Shown here piece by piece: positions 18,768 through 27,311 of a stretch of DNA of 64,000 nucleotides. Position numbers and translations under genes: made by a program. How positions within the stretch are numbered: position 1 is the stretch's first letter; each line of letters opens with the position of its first letter. Below the pieces are notes generated by a model, which saw only the letters and a list, made by a program, of their open reading frames with translations, did no database searches and had not been told where the DNA came from. This DNA comes from Bacteroidota bacterium (GTDB lineage Bacteria > Bacteroidota > JABWAT01), in assembly GCA_020161835.1 (NCBI GenBank), contig JAIUNL010000013.1, positions 81,382 to 145,381 of the forward strand, given 5' to 3'.

Positions 18768-20075
18768 ATGTTCAGCTTCAACCTTCGCCGCCTATTGGTT
18801 TGGTTCCCCTATATTTTATTTCTTGTCATTCCATTTCACGTTTTCATTTCTCTGTACATGTCTTTTAAGATGGGTTGGGGAATGAATGACATCAAACTTA
18901 TTCTTTTCAAAATGTGGAAAGAAATATTTTTAATTTTAGGTTTTTTACTGTTTTTTATTTTAAAAATTATAAAGTTAAAAAAAGAACCCTTTTTACAACT
19001 TCATAAAGTTGACTTGCTTGTACTTTCATTTTCAATAATCGGATTGTTCTATACCTTAGGTGGAACTGATTTTGGAATTGCAATGTGGAGTTATAGATCT
19101 ATTACCTATATGTTTCTCTTTTATTTCCTTGGCCGAATTGTGGATTTTGAAGAAAAGGATTGGTTAAGATTTGGGTTTACTATACTTGGCCTTGGTGTCA
19201 TCACATCCATCATTGGTGTCATTCAGGTGGAATATTTTGGTCCTGAATTTCATGCAATCTTTTATGGTGAGGACAAATTACACTATGTTTTTACCAGTGC
19301 TGATTATGATAAACTCAGAGCAAGTTCAACGTTTGTTTCAGTTCATGAGTTTGGCTTGTTTATGATCCTGGGTTTGTTTTCAAGCCTATATATATTCGTT
19401 ATCTGGAAAGCAAAATCAGTCACAAAATACGTTACACTTGGGCTAATTAATCTGGTTTTACTTGTTGGACTTATTTATTCACTTTCCAGAAGTTCATTTT
19501 TAATCTTAATTATTGGGTTTTTATTCCTGTCAATCAGAAAACTGCAGTATTTGATTTTCGGTTTGGTCGTTGCCCTTGTGTTTTATTATGCCCTTGATTT
19601 TATTGGGGCCTTCGATAGTTTTAGAACAGTTGCCTCGGGAAAGGACCCCTCAACCCAAGGGCACTCTTCAATTATTTTAACTGCAATTACCGATTTTCTA
19701 AGCAACCCTATTGGGATTGGACTTGGAGAAGTCGGTGTAGTCGTAAGAAGATTCAAACCAGAAGCCATTCAATATGAGGGTGAGTTTTTTAACATCCTCG
19801 TTCAAATGGGGGTTTTGGGCGTTACATTTATCATTTTGATGTCTTATAAAGTATTTAATATTGCAAACAAAGAGTTTAAAACAGCGGAAAATGAAATTGG
19901 TTTCAGAATGATTTCGATTTATATTGCTTTAATCGTGATATGTTTGTTTTTCAGAGACCTGATTTTGCCTCGTGACCAAATGAATTTTAGTTTAGGATGG
20001 TTTTATATAGGAGCCTATCTGACGCTTCTAACAAACCGATCAAATGGTTTGAAAGAATACAATTTCGAAAAATGA
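18768..20075 (+). CDS. O-antigen ligase/polymerase (Wzy/WaaL-like) membrane protein
   Basis: This 435-residue integral membrane protein has about ten to twelve helices and a large periplasmic loop. The Wzy_C-type pattern is visible in RASSTFVSVHEFGLFMILGL, the helix-Arg motif IYSLSRSSFLILIIGFLFL, and a loop ending SNPIGIGLGEVGVVVRRF, followed by EGEFFNILVQMGVLGV. Its ATG comes immediately after the flippase stop, with GGAGG at 18757-18761 inside the end of that gene, implying translational coupling. Polymerase and ligase cannot be told apart from sequence. The presence of a Wzz and a Wzx in the same operon favours polymerase. Confidence 0.82.
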   Translation: MFSFNLRRLLVWFPYILFLVIPFHVFISLYMSFKMGWGMNDIKLILFKMWKEIFLILGFLLFFILKIIKLKKEPFLQLHKVDLLVLSFSIIGLFYTLGGTDFGIAMWSYRSITYMFLFYFLGRIVDFEEKDWLRFGFTILGLGVITSIIGVIQVEYFGPEFHAIFYGEDKLHYVFTSADYDKLRASSTFVSVHEFGLFMILGLFSSLYIFVIWKAKSVTKYVTLGLINLVLLVGLIYSLSRSSFLILIIGFLFLSIRKLQYLIFGLVVALVFYYALDFIGAFDSFRTVASGKDPSTQGHSSIILTAITDFLSNPIGIGLGEVGVVVRRFKPEAIQYEGEFFNILVQMGVLGVTFIILMSYKVFNIANKEFKTAENEIGFRMISIYIALIVICLFFRDLILPRDQMNFSLGWFYIGAYLTLLTNRSNGLKEYNFEK

Positions 20076-20902
20076 AAATTTCAATCATTACCCCAGCATT
20101 CAATTCAGTTTCATACCTTAAAAAATGTGTCAAATCCATTGGTGATCAGACGTACAATATTGATTATGAGCATATCATTATTGACGGAGGAAGTTCTGAT
20201 GGTACAAAAGAATATTTGAACACTATTCAATCACCACACATTAAATTTATTTCTGAAAAAGATAATGGGATGTATCATGCCTTGAATAAGGGATTGAACA
20301 TGACTTCCGGCGAAATTATAGGTCATTTAAATTCGGATGAACAATATCTTCCCGGAACATTTGAAAAGGTTGTTTCAATTTTTGAAGAAAACCCTCAGAT
20401 TGATATCATTTTTGGTCATTGTGTCTTTATTAACCCTGATGGTACACCGGTTTGCTTCCGTAAGAGTTACACACCTAAATGGTATTTGATCAGAGCATCC
20501 TATTTATATTTAATGACTTGTACGATTTTCTTCAGGCGGAGCATTATTGACTCAGGATTGAGATTTGATGAAACTTTGAAAAGTATTGCTGATGAGGAAT
20601 TTGTTTGTTCGATTCTCATGCAAAATTTCAGAGGAAAGGTGGTGAATCATTACTTTTCTGCCTTTACAATGACAGGTTCAAATTTGATGTTAAAACCAAT
20701 TTCATTTGCTGAAGTCAATGCAAGACAATTACCAATTTGGGTCAAATTACTAAAACCATTTTTGAATCTTACCCGCATTTTAATAAAATTTGTTTCTGGG
20801 GGGTTCTTTGAAAAGTTACCACTAAAATATAAAGTGTATGTTAGTGATATCAATGAAAGACAGGAATTTGAAATTAAAAAGCAAAGGTCTTCTTACAGAT
20901 GA
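20072..20902 (+). CDS. glycosyltransferase family 2 (intact copy of a duplicated gene)
   Basis: A cytoplasmic GT-A fold transferase of 276 residues. The start is ATG 20072, which overlaps the previous stop by ATGA; a longer frame beginning at 19997 would lie inside the previous gene. Motifs are ISIITPAFNSVSYLKKCV, IIDGGSSDGT and EKDNGMYHALNKG, followed by GHLNSDEQY, where the DxD-type metal site appears as NSDE (relatives usually have NSDD). It resembles WcaA-like transferases of exopolysaccharide loci. A truncated second copy of this gene lies at 22772-23146. It overlaps the next GT4 gene by ATGA. The sugar and acceptor are unknown. Confidence 0.88.
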   Translation: MKISIITPAFNSVSYLKKCVKSIGDQTYNIDYEHIIIDGGSSDGTKEYLNTIQSPHIKFISEKDNGMYHALNKGLNMTSGEIIGHLNSDEQYLPGTFEKVVSIFEENPQIDIIFGHCVFINPDGTPVCFRKSYTPKWYLIRASYLYLMTCTIFFRRSIIDSGLRFDETLKSIADEEFVCSILMQNFRGKVVNHYFSAFTMTGSNLMLKPISFAEVNARQLPIWVKLLKPFLNLTRILIKFVSGGFFEKLPLKYKVYVSDINERQEFEIKKQRSSYR

Positions 20903-22029
20903 CCAGACTTAAAATTGGAATAGATGCTAAATGGTTTTTTGAAGGTCCTCCAAGTGGAAAATTGGTTATTAATGAGTGGATTAAGCAATTATCTAATTTT
21001 CCGGATTATGACTTTTATTTATTTTTAAAAAGATCGTCTAAGGAAATTGAATTGGAATTTCCAAAAAATATTCATGTTATCTATATTGATCCATTGAGTA
21101 ATTTTTCAGCCAATCAATTCAGCATTCCCAGAGCTGCTGATAAACTTGGCCTTGATTGTGTTGTTTACCAAAATTTTCCTCCAGTTAAATCCAAACACAA
21201 ACGAATTGCATTTGTTCATGATGTAATATTCGAAACCAATCCGGAATATTATTCATGGAAAGAAAGATTATACTTTAAACCCTTGCGTTTTTTGTCAAAC
21301 AGAGCTGATATGGTTCTTACTGTTTCGAACTCAGAAGAAAAACGCCTAAAAAAAACAGGTTACATTATTAAAGGACAACCAAGCGGTGTTATTCCAAATG
21401 GTGTAAATTCAGATTTATTTAATTTATTATCTGAGTCAAGTTCAAATAAAATCATTAATGAAAAGTTTGGTTTTACATTTCGCTACGTCTTATTTGTTGG
21501 AAGGTTAAATATAAGGAAAAATATTTCGGGTTTGATCAATTCAATACAGTTCTGGGAGAATCCTGATTTGAAACTCGTAATTGCAGGAAAACCGGATGGA
21601 ATGAATGATATTAATGATTCAATGATAAAGAGAATGCAAGATTCTGGTAAGATATTTTTTACAGGTTTTGTCAGTCAGGATGAGCTCATTTCACTTTTGA
21701 GACATTCTGCTTGTTTTTGTTTCCCTTCCTTTGATGAAGGCTTTGGTCTTCCGCCTCTTGAAGCTATGGCAGCAGGGGCACCTGTGGTAGTTTCCAATTG
21801 CTCTTCAATGCCAGAAATTTGTGGGACTGATGTCATTTACATAGATCCGCACAATCCTCTTCAAATCGCCGAAGGTATTAATAAAGTTCTGAATTTTACG
21901 AATGAAGAACGTGAATCAGTAATTACCCAGGGTAAAAAATATGCTGCAGACTGGAATTGGACAAAATCAATTGAAAGGCTCATTTATCATTCAGAAAGAT
22001 TAGTAAATGGCAGTCATTCAAATAATTGA
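20899..22029 (+). CDS. glycosyltransferase family 4
   Basis: A retaining GT-B transferase of 376 residues. The N-terminal half begins KIGIDAKWFFEGPPSGK. The C-terminal donor site has VGRLNIRKNISGL and the family signature FPSFDEGFGLPPLEAMAAGAPVV, with the conserved Glu pair, then SNCSSMPEICG. It is clearly paralogous to the GT4 at 23158: both share IGIDAKW, SGK, YQNFP, IAF-HDVIF, NPEYYS and RERIYF-like blocks in the same order. It follows its GT2 partner with a four-base overlap and overlaps the hexapeptide transferase by 23 bases. Linkage specificity cannot be read from sequence. Confidence 0.9.
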   Translation: MTRLKIGIDAKWFFEGPPSGKLVINEWIKQLSNFPDYDFYLFLKRSSKEIELEFPKNIHVIYIDPLSNFSANQFSIPRAADKLGLDCVVYQNFPPVKSKHKRIAFVHDVIFETNPEYYSWKERLYFKPLRFLSNRADMVLTVSNSEEKRLKKTGYIIKGQPSGVIPNGVNSDLFNLLSESSSNKIINEKFGFTFRYVLFVGRLNIRKNISGLINSIQFWENPDLKLVIAGKPDGMNDINDSMIKRMQDSGKIFFTGFVSQDELISLLRHSACFCFPSFDEGFGLPPLEAMAAGAPVVVSNCSSMPEICGTDVIYIDPHNPLQIAEGINKVLNFTNEERESVITQGKKYAADWNWTKSIERLIYHSERLVNGSHSNN

Positions 22030-22729
22030 AAAAGTAATAAAAATTTTAAAAAATGATCCAATGTATCATTTTGAAACTTCTTATTCCGGCAAACAATTGT
22101 TTTATATTTCCTATTTTCGGGCCAGGCAAGTTTTAAGAGGTTTATTCCTTAAAATAAAATTCAAGAAAACACATGGACTTTTATTTGTTGGAAAACGAGT
22201 TATAACTGAACATAGTTATTTAATTGAAACTGGAAAAAATACAATTATTGAAGATGGGGTTTTCATTTCTGCTCTTTCTGAAAATGGAATAGTATTGGGA
22301 AATAATGTTACTATAGCAAAGTATTCAATTTTAAATTCTACTGGTGTGATTCGAAATAAAGGTCGTGGTATTCAAATTGGCAATAATTCTGCTGTTGGTG
22401 CTCAATCCTATATTGGTGGGCAGGGTGGTGTTGAAATTGGACAGAATGTCATTATGGGTCCTGGAGTCAAAATATTTTCAGAAAATCATATTTTCACACA
22501 CTCAGATAAGCCAATCCGGCTACAAGGTGAAACCCGGCTTGGAGTTAGAATTGGAGATAACTGCTGGGTTGGGGCAAACGTAACCATTGTTGACGGCACA
22601 AATTTAGGTTCCGGTTGTGTGGTTGCAGCAGGCGCTGTAGTTAATAAGTCGTTTCCAGAAAATTCTGTTATTGCAGGTGTACCTGCAAAGCTGATAAAAA
22701 ACAGAATTGAGAACAGTCAAGTTGTTTAA
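22007..22729 (+). CDS. hexapeptide-repeat (left-handed beta-helix) acyltransferase
   Basis: A 240-residue protein whose residues from about 80 onward form repeated hexapeptides such as IVLGNNVTI, IQIGNNSAV, VEIGQNVIM and VRIGDNCWVGANV. It ends with GSGCVVAAGAVVNKSFPENSVIAGVPAKLIK, the canonical finish of WbbJ/LacA/NodL-like O-acetyltransferases. ENHIFTHSD carries a plausible catalytic His. It probably acetylates a sugar of the repeat unit with acetyl-CoA. The ATG used overlaps the GT4 gene by 23 bases; an internal ATG at 22063 would shorten it by 18 residues. It sits between the original GT2-GT4 pair and the duplicated one. Confidence 0.88.
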   Translation: MAVIQIIEKVIKILKNDPMYHFETSYSGKQLFYISYFRARQVLRGLFLKIKFKKTHGLLFVGKRVITEHSYLIETGKNTIIEDGVFISALSENGIVLGNNVTIAKYSILNSTGVIRNKGRGIQIGNNSAVGAQSYIGGQGGVEIGQNVIMGPGVKIFSENHIFTHSDKPIRLQGETRLGVRIGDNCWVGANVTIVDGTNLGSGCVVAAGAVVNKSFPENSVIAGVPAKLIKNRIENSQVV

Positions 22730-22771
22730 TTGAAAACCCTTTAAATAATGGAATGATTGAAAAAACCTTGA

Positions 22772-23146
22772 TTTCTTCAAGTAATTTTTATTAGACGGAA
22801 CATATTTGATTCCGGCTTCAAGAATGATGAAACGTTAAAAAGTAATGCTACTGATGACTTTATATGCAAAATATCAGCCTCCGGATTTAAATGTGTTGTT
22901 GTTAAGCACTATTTTTCTGCTTTTACAATTAATAGTAATATTCTGATGCTTAAACCAATCTTAAATATTGAAGTCAAAGCTCGACACCTACCAGAATGGA
23001 TTTCTTCTATTAAACTATTAATAAATGACTTGAGAATTGGACTCAAAATTATTGAGGGCTGCTCCAGAGAAAAACTCATGCTTCCATATATGGTTTATAT
23101 TGACCCAAAAGCAGCACGTCAATCTTTTGAAATTACAAAAAAATGA
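22772..23146 (+). pseudogene. 5'-truncated remnant of a duplicated family 2 glycosyltransferase
   Basis: The frame open from 22772 to the stop at 23146 reads FIRRNIFDSGFKNDETLKS, then KHYFSAFT, LMLKPI and VKARHLPEW. This aligns block by block with residues 150 to the end of the GT2 at 20072: FRRSIIDSGLRFDETLKS, NHYFSAFT, LMLKPI and VNARQLPIW. The nucleotide-sugar-binding half is missing. An in-frame TGA at 22769 precedes it, and no comparable sequence remains before that. A 66-codon piece starts at ATG 22946, but it cannot be an active transferase. The remnant lies directly before a GT4 paralogous to the partner of the intact copy, so it marks an ancient tandem duplication of the GT2-GT4 pair. 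Confidence 0.85.
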
Positions 23147-23157
23147 TCAACATATAA

Positions 23158-24276
23158 ATGAAAAAATACCGTATCGGCATAGATGCAAAATGGTATCATG
23201 ACGGACACACAAGTGGTAAAGTTGTGGTCAGGAACTGGCTTGCTAATCTTGCCGCGTTTTATGAATTTGACGTTTTTCTTTTTTTGGATTCTAAATCTAA
23301 AGGTGTTCCATTTCAATTTAAATCTGAAAATGTTTTTCTTGTTTATTGTTGGGCTGGTAACAATTTAATCTCAAATCTTACGGTTGTTCCGTTTCTCTCC
23401 AAAAAACTTAAACTTGACCTGGTTATCTATCAGAATTTCCCTTCATTTTGGGGAAAACATTTAAAAATTGCATTTATTCATGATGTGATTTTTAAAAGCA
23501 ATCCTGAATATTATTCCATAAGGGAGCGAATCTATTTTTCCTTCTTAAAACCTTTGTCACGTTTTTGTGATCATGTTGCAACCATTTCCCTAAATGAAAT
23601 AGAGCGGATTAAAAAATATGGTTATGGTCCGCCCAGTAATGAACCACTTCTTGTTTATAATGGGTGTAACCCCACTCAGGTTCTTTCTGAAAAAAGGATT
23701 TCTTTTGCAGAAATAAAGCAAAAATATAAGTTACCAGAAACTTATATTTTATATTTGGGTCGCATTAATATCAGAAAAAATTTAGGCGTACTTCTCAAAG
23801 CTATTGAAAAAATAGATAAATCAGTCCACCTTGTAATTGCAGGTAAAAAAGATTGGAAACAATCAGAAATCAGTGAACTCCTTAATAAAAAAGAAATAAA
23901 TGATAGAGTTGTTTTTACTGGTTATGTTTTAGAATCTGAAATTATGTCTATAATGGAAAATGCTAGGGTTTTTGTCTTTCCGTCAAAGGAAGAAGGTTTT
24001 GGCATTCCGCCCTTAGAAGCAATGATGGCCGGTACCCCAGTTGTTGTATCTGATATTCCAGTTCTTCGGGAAATTTGTGGTGATGCTGCGTTTTATGCAG
24101 ATGCTTCACTACCTGATGAATTTGCGGAAAAAATTCAAATGATTCTAAATGATCCCTCACTTCGGGAAAATATGATTCAAACAGGTATCAGTCATGTAAA
24201 TAAATTTACCTGGCAGCAAACAGCTGAGCAGCTTAAAAAGGCTGTCACCCAAACACTAAATTTAAATAAATTATGA
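23158..24276 (+). CDS. glycosyltransferase family 4 (duplicate of the GT4 at 20899)
   Basis: A GT-B transferase of 372 residues with YRIGIDAKWYHDGHTSGK at the N-terminus, LGRINIRKNLGVLL in the donor half and the signature FPSKEEGFGIPPLEAMMAGTPVV, then SDIPVLREICGDAAFY. It shares many blocks with the GT4 at 20899 and stands in the same position behind a GT2 sequence, here only the remnant at 22772. It stays intact and in frame, so it is probably used, perhaps with altered acceptor specificity. It overlaps the next gene by four bases (ATGA). Confidence 0.9.
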   Translation: MKKYRIGIDAKWYHDGHTSGKVVVRNWLANLAAFYEFDVFLFLDSKSKGVPFQFKSENVFLVYCWAGNNLISNLTVVPFLSKKLKLDLVIYQNFPSFWGKHLKIAFIHDVIFKSNPEYYSIRERIYFSFLKPLSRFCDHVATISLNEIERIKKYGYGPPSNEPLLVYNGCNPTQVLSEKRISFAEIKQKYKLPETYILYLGRINIRKNLGVLLKAIEKIDKSVHLVIAGKKDWKQSEISELLNKKEINDRVVFTGYVLESEIMSIMENARVFVFPSKEEGFGIPPLEAMMAGTPVVVSDIPVLREICGDAAFYADASLPDEFAEKIQMILNDPSLRENMIQTGISHVNKFTWQQTAEQLKKAVTQTLNLNKL

Positions 24277-25370
24277 AAATTGCAATACTTGGTTCCAGAG
24301 GGTACCCCTATGTCTATTCAGGTTATGAAACCTTTGTTTCTGAGCTGGTGCCACGGCTAACTGCAAAAGGACATGACATTACGGTTTATTGCCACTCACA
24401 ACTTTTTCCTGAAAAACCAAAAGAAGTTAATGGCATCAAATTGGTTTATATCCCGGCAATTGAACATAAAATTCTTTCACAGTTCAGCCACTCTTTTCTT
24501 TCAACCCTTCATGTCATGTTTCGTCGGTTTGATGTTGTTCTTTATGTGAATTCGGCAAATGGTCCTTTTGGTTTGTTCACAATGGCTTCATTTAATAAAA
24601 CGGCTATTAATGTGGATGGACTTGAATGGATGAGGCCAAAATGGAAAGGACTTGGTGCTAAATATTTTCATTTTTCCTCATGGTTATCTACCAAATTATT
24701 TACCAAAGTCATAACTGATTCTGACCGGATGCATGATATTTACAAAAAGGAATTCAATTCTGAATCAGAAGTCATTGCCTACGGCGCAACGCCAGAGTTC
24801 AGTGAAAAACCTGAATTGGTTTCCCATTTTGGTGTCAAACCGGGTGATTACTACCTGATAGTCGGTCGTCTGATCCCGGATAACAACTCAGATATCATTG
24901 TAAAAGGTTTTGAAAAAACGGCAACCACAAGAAAATTGGTTATTCTCGGAGATGTCCCTTACAAAGATGAATTTGCCGACCGCGTTAAATCGACTACTGA
25001 TAGCAGAATAATTTTTCCCGGATATGTGAAAGACAAACAAATTCTAAAAGAACTCTATGCAAATTGTTATGCCTACCTGCACGGGCATGAATTTGGCGGT
25101 ACAAATCCAACCTTACTGAAAGCACTTGCATACGGTAACTGCATTCTTGCACTTGATACCGTATTTAGCCGGGAAGTTCTATTGAACGACAAACACGGCT
25201 TGTATTTTTCTAAAAATCCTGAATCGGTAACTGAAGTGATTGATTTTATTGATAAGAATGAACCGGAAGCTGAAAAATTCAGAAAAATATCACGTGAACG
25301 GATCACCTCTCACTATACCTGGGAAAAAATAACCGACCAGTACGAAAAATTGTTTATTTCAATGAAATAA
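24273..25370 (+). CDS. DUF1972-type glycosyltransferase (rhamnosyltransferase-like)
   Basis: A GT-B glycosyltransferase of 365 residues. The N-terminus MKIAILGSRGYPYVYSGYE, followed by ETFVSELVPRLTAKGHD, is the hallmark of the DUF1972 domain found in capsule and O-antigen rhamnosyltransferases (WchF-like). The central NVDGLEWMRPKWKGLGAKYF is also conserved there. The C-terminal half has YLIVGRLIPDNNSD and HGHEFGGTNPTLLKALAYG in place of the usual EGFGLPxLEA signature, as is normal in this subfamily. It continues the overlapping gene chain. The donor sugar is inferred from the family only; no dTDP-rhamnose genes are in the window. Confidence 0.85.
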   Translation: MKIAILGSRGYPYVYSGYETFVSELVPRLTAKGHDITVYCHSQLFPEKPKEVNGIKLVYIPAIEHKILSQFSHSFLSTLHVMFRRFDVVLYVNSANGPFGLFTMASFNKTAINVDGLEWMRPKWKGLGAKYFHFSSWLSTKLFTKVITDSDRMHDIYKKEFNSESEVIAYGATPEFSEKPELVSHFGVKPGDYYLIVGRLIPDNNSDIIVKGFEKTATTRKLVILGDVPYKDEFADRVKSTTDSRIIFPGYVKDKQILKELYANCYAYLHGHEFGGTNPTLLKALAYGNCILALDTVFSREVLLNDKHGLYFSKNPESVTEVIDFIDKNEPEAEKFRKISRERITSHYTWEKITDQYEKLFISMK

Positions 25371-25442
25371 ATAAGACAGACCATTAAGTTAATCGGTTGG
25401 ATGGTTTTCTAACCGGTAACTAAGACAAGGTTTTAAAATATT

Positions 25443-26576
25443 ATGGGGATCAGGGAAATTGTTGTTTTCACCAACGGTGATTCCCGTAAAACTGGAACCT
25501 GGTCAAATATTCCGTATTATTTTACCAAAACGCTGGAAAGCAAGGGTTTAAGAGTTTATAGGTTTAATCTTCAACCTTCCTTTGTATTTAAAGCTGCCTT
25601 TAAGTTTTTCTTTGATTTCCTTTTCAGAAGATTTTACCCAGATTCAACTTATTCAGCTATGCGTTCCGGGTTTCACCATTGGCTTGTTCGGTTGAAGGTA
25701 ACCTTTGCAGCTGCAATCCATCCTAATACCCAGATTTTTTTGTTTCTGACTGCCAGCTATAACCCCAAATATCTGACAAACAAAAAAATCATCCTTTTTT
25801 GTGATTGGACCTATGAGCACGAATTGGGACATTTTAAACAAAAATTACCAAACAGGTGGGAAAAAGCACCCTTAATCAGAGAAAATGAGTCTATTGAAAA
25901 GGCTTTTGCTGTTTTTAGTTTATTTCCGGCAATTGCAAAAAAAATGGCAAAACGATACAAAAATCCTAATAAATTTTATATCGGCAATGTGATAAATTCT
26001 GAGGCTCAGGTTGACGTAAATGTTCTTTCTGAAAGAAAAGCACTTTCTTCTGATATCATTTTTATCGGCCGGAAAAATTATCTCGCAGGAGCTGAAACGT
26101 TAATCGAGGCTTTTAAAAGACTGAAAAAAAGTGAATCCAATCTTAAACTTCATATCATTGGACTCACAGAAAAACAAGTCAGTATCAGGGCCGATGACGT
26201 GTTTTATTATGGGTATCTTGATAAAGAAATTCCTGAACAAAGTACATTGTTCTATTCATTACTTTCAAACGCAGCAGTCTTTATTAATACGACTCCCAAA
26301 TGGGGTTCTTTTTCTGCAATGGTTGAAGGTCTTTATTTTTGTACACCATTGATTGTTTCACCTTTTGATGAATTTGTTGAAACTTTTGGCCGTTCTCTTT
26401 CATTTGGTTTTTATTGTGAGCAAAATACACCAGAGCAAATTGAATTACTTTTGGCCGGCATTCTTCGGCATCCTGAAAGAAAAAAACTTTGTCTCAATGC
26501 CCACGGTGCAGTGAAAGATTTTACGTGGTCAAATTATGTTGATGGTTTTTTGGGGAAACTTGATGAAATTAGTTAG
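25443..26576 (+). CDS. glycosyltransferase, GT4-like
   Basis: The 377-residue protein opens with IREIVVFTNGDSRKTGTWSNIPYYF and has a Rossmann-like C-terminal half. There IIFIGRKNYLAGAETLIEAFKRL and LHIIGL mark the donor-binding domain of a GT1/GT4-type transferase, and WGSFSAMVEGLYFCTPLIVSPFDEF replaces the normal ExFGxxxxEAMA signature. A 72-base gap separates it from the previous gene, the first break in the overlapping chain since 17343, so it may have its own start of transcription. The specific activity is unknown. Confidence 0.75.
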   Translation: MGIREIVVFTNGDSRKTGTWSNIPYYFTKTLESKGLRVYRFNLQPSFVFKAAFKFFFDFLFRRFYPDSTYSAMRSGFHHWLVRLKVTFAAAIHPNTQIFLFLTASYNPKYLTNKKIILFCDWTYEHELGHFKQKLPNRWEKAPLIRENESIEKAFAVFSLFPAIAKKMAKRYKNPNKFYIGNVINSEAQVDVNVLSERKALSSDIIFIGRKNYLAGAETLIEAFKRLKKSESNLKLHIIGLTEKQVSIRADDVFYYGYLDKEIPEQSTLFYSLLSNAAVFINTTPKWGSFSAMVEGLYFCTPLIVSPFDEFVETFGRSLSFGFYCEQNTPEQIELLLAGILRHPERKKLCLNAHGAVKDFTWSNYVDGFLGKLDEIS

Positions 26577-26606
26577 AAAATCTGAAAATGAACTTTAACC
26601 CGCAAC

Positions 26607-26610
26607 GGAG
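26607..26610 (+). promoter_or_regulatory. ribosome binding site before an apparent CTG start
   Basis: GGAG lies 8 bases before CTG 26619. It is well placed for that codon and supports the non-canonical start of the methyltransferase. Confidence 0.5.
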
Positions 26611-26618
26611 TGTGAAAT

Positions 26619-27311
26619 CTGATACTTTTCGATAACAGAAACCCTTCTTCAGTTTCAAATATTTTCAGAAAAAAACGGGTACAACTGTTACTTGATTTTA
26701 TTGAAAGGAATATTCAGGGAGAAGATATTCAGGTTCTGGATTTAGGTGGTACCTCTCATTTTTGGAATATTTTTACACCGGAATTTAAAAAACTGAATAA
26801 AAATTTCAAGATAACCATTTTCAATATTCCGGGTTTTTCTGATCCGTCAATTGAACATAATATTGAAAACATGAAATTTTTCAGGTCGTATGGTGATGCC
26901 AGAAATCTGACCAATTTTTCACCAGGACAGTTTGATTTGGTTTTTTCAAACTCAGTTATTGAGCATGTTGGCAATTTTGAAGACCAGAGAAAAATGGCTG
27001 AAGAAGTAAGACGGGTTGGCAAATTCCATTTTGTGCAAACCCCTGACCGGTGGTTTCCTGTTGAGCCTCATTTTCATGTTCCATTTTGGGTTTTCCTGCC
27101 AGACCCTCTTAAAATCTGGCTTCTCACACACTTTTCGTTGGGATGGTACCAGAAATTTCAAACAAAAGCAGATGCTTTAAAAGAAATCAGGTCTGTAAAT
27201 CTGATTCGTTTGAAAAATTTCAGAGAACTTTTCCCGGATTCAGAAATTAAAAGGGAAAGGGTTATCGGTTTGAGCAAATCATTTATTGCAATGGGGAGAG
27301 GGAAAAAATGA
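26619..27311 (+). CDS. class I SAM-dependent methyltransferase with apparent CTG start
   Basis: A 230-residue methyltransferase if it starts at CTG 26619. The first in-frame ATG is at 26871, which would remove SAM-binding motif I, VLDLGGTSHFW, and the N-terminal helix NPSSVSNIFRKKRVQLL, so that start is not credible. No ATG, GTG or TTG lies in frame between the upstream TGA and 26871. GGAG sits 8 bases before the CTG. The later motifs are GDARNLTNF, FDLVFSNSVIEHVG (motif post-II and IV) and FHFVQTPDRWFPVEPHFHVPF, typical of Methyltransf_11 proteins in polysaccharide loci. It overlaps the Wzi-like gene by four bases. The substrate is presumably a sugar of the repeat unit or chain end. Confidence 0.8.
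   Translation: MILFDNRNPSSVSNIFRKKRVQLLLDFIERNIQGEDIQVLDLGGTSHFWNIFTPEFKKLNKNFKITIFNIPGFSDPSIEHNIENMKFFRSYGDARNLTNFSPGQFDLVFSNSVIEHVGNFEDQRKMAEEVRRVGKFHFVQTPDRWFPVEPHFHVPFWVFLPDPLKIWLLTHFSLGWYQKFQTKADALKEIRSVNLIRLKNFRELFPDSEIKRERVIGLSKSFIAMGRGKK

Noticed and set aside
19997..20071. Extended N-terminus for the GT2 gene inside the Wzy-like gene
   Set aside because: The GT2 fold begins exactly at ATG 20072, which also overlaps the previous stop as ATGA, the usual coupling in this operon.
22946..23146. A 66-codon frame that could be called a separate small gene
   Set aside because: It is the in-frame tail of a longer GT2-like remnant whose homology extends upstream to 22772, so it is treated as part of a pseudogene.
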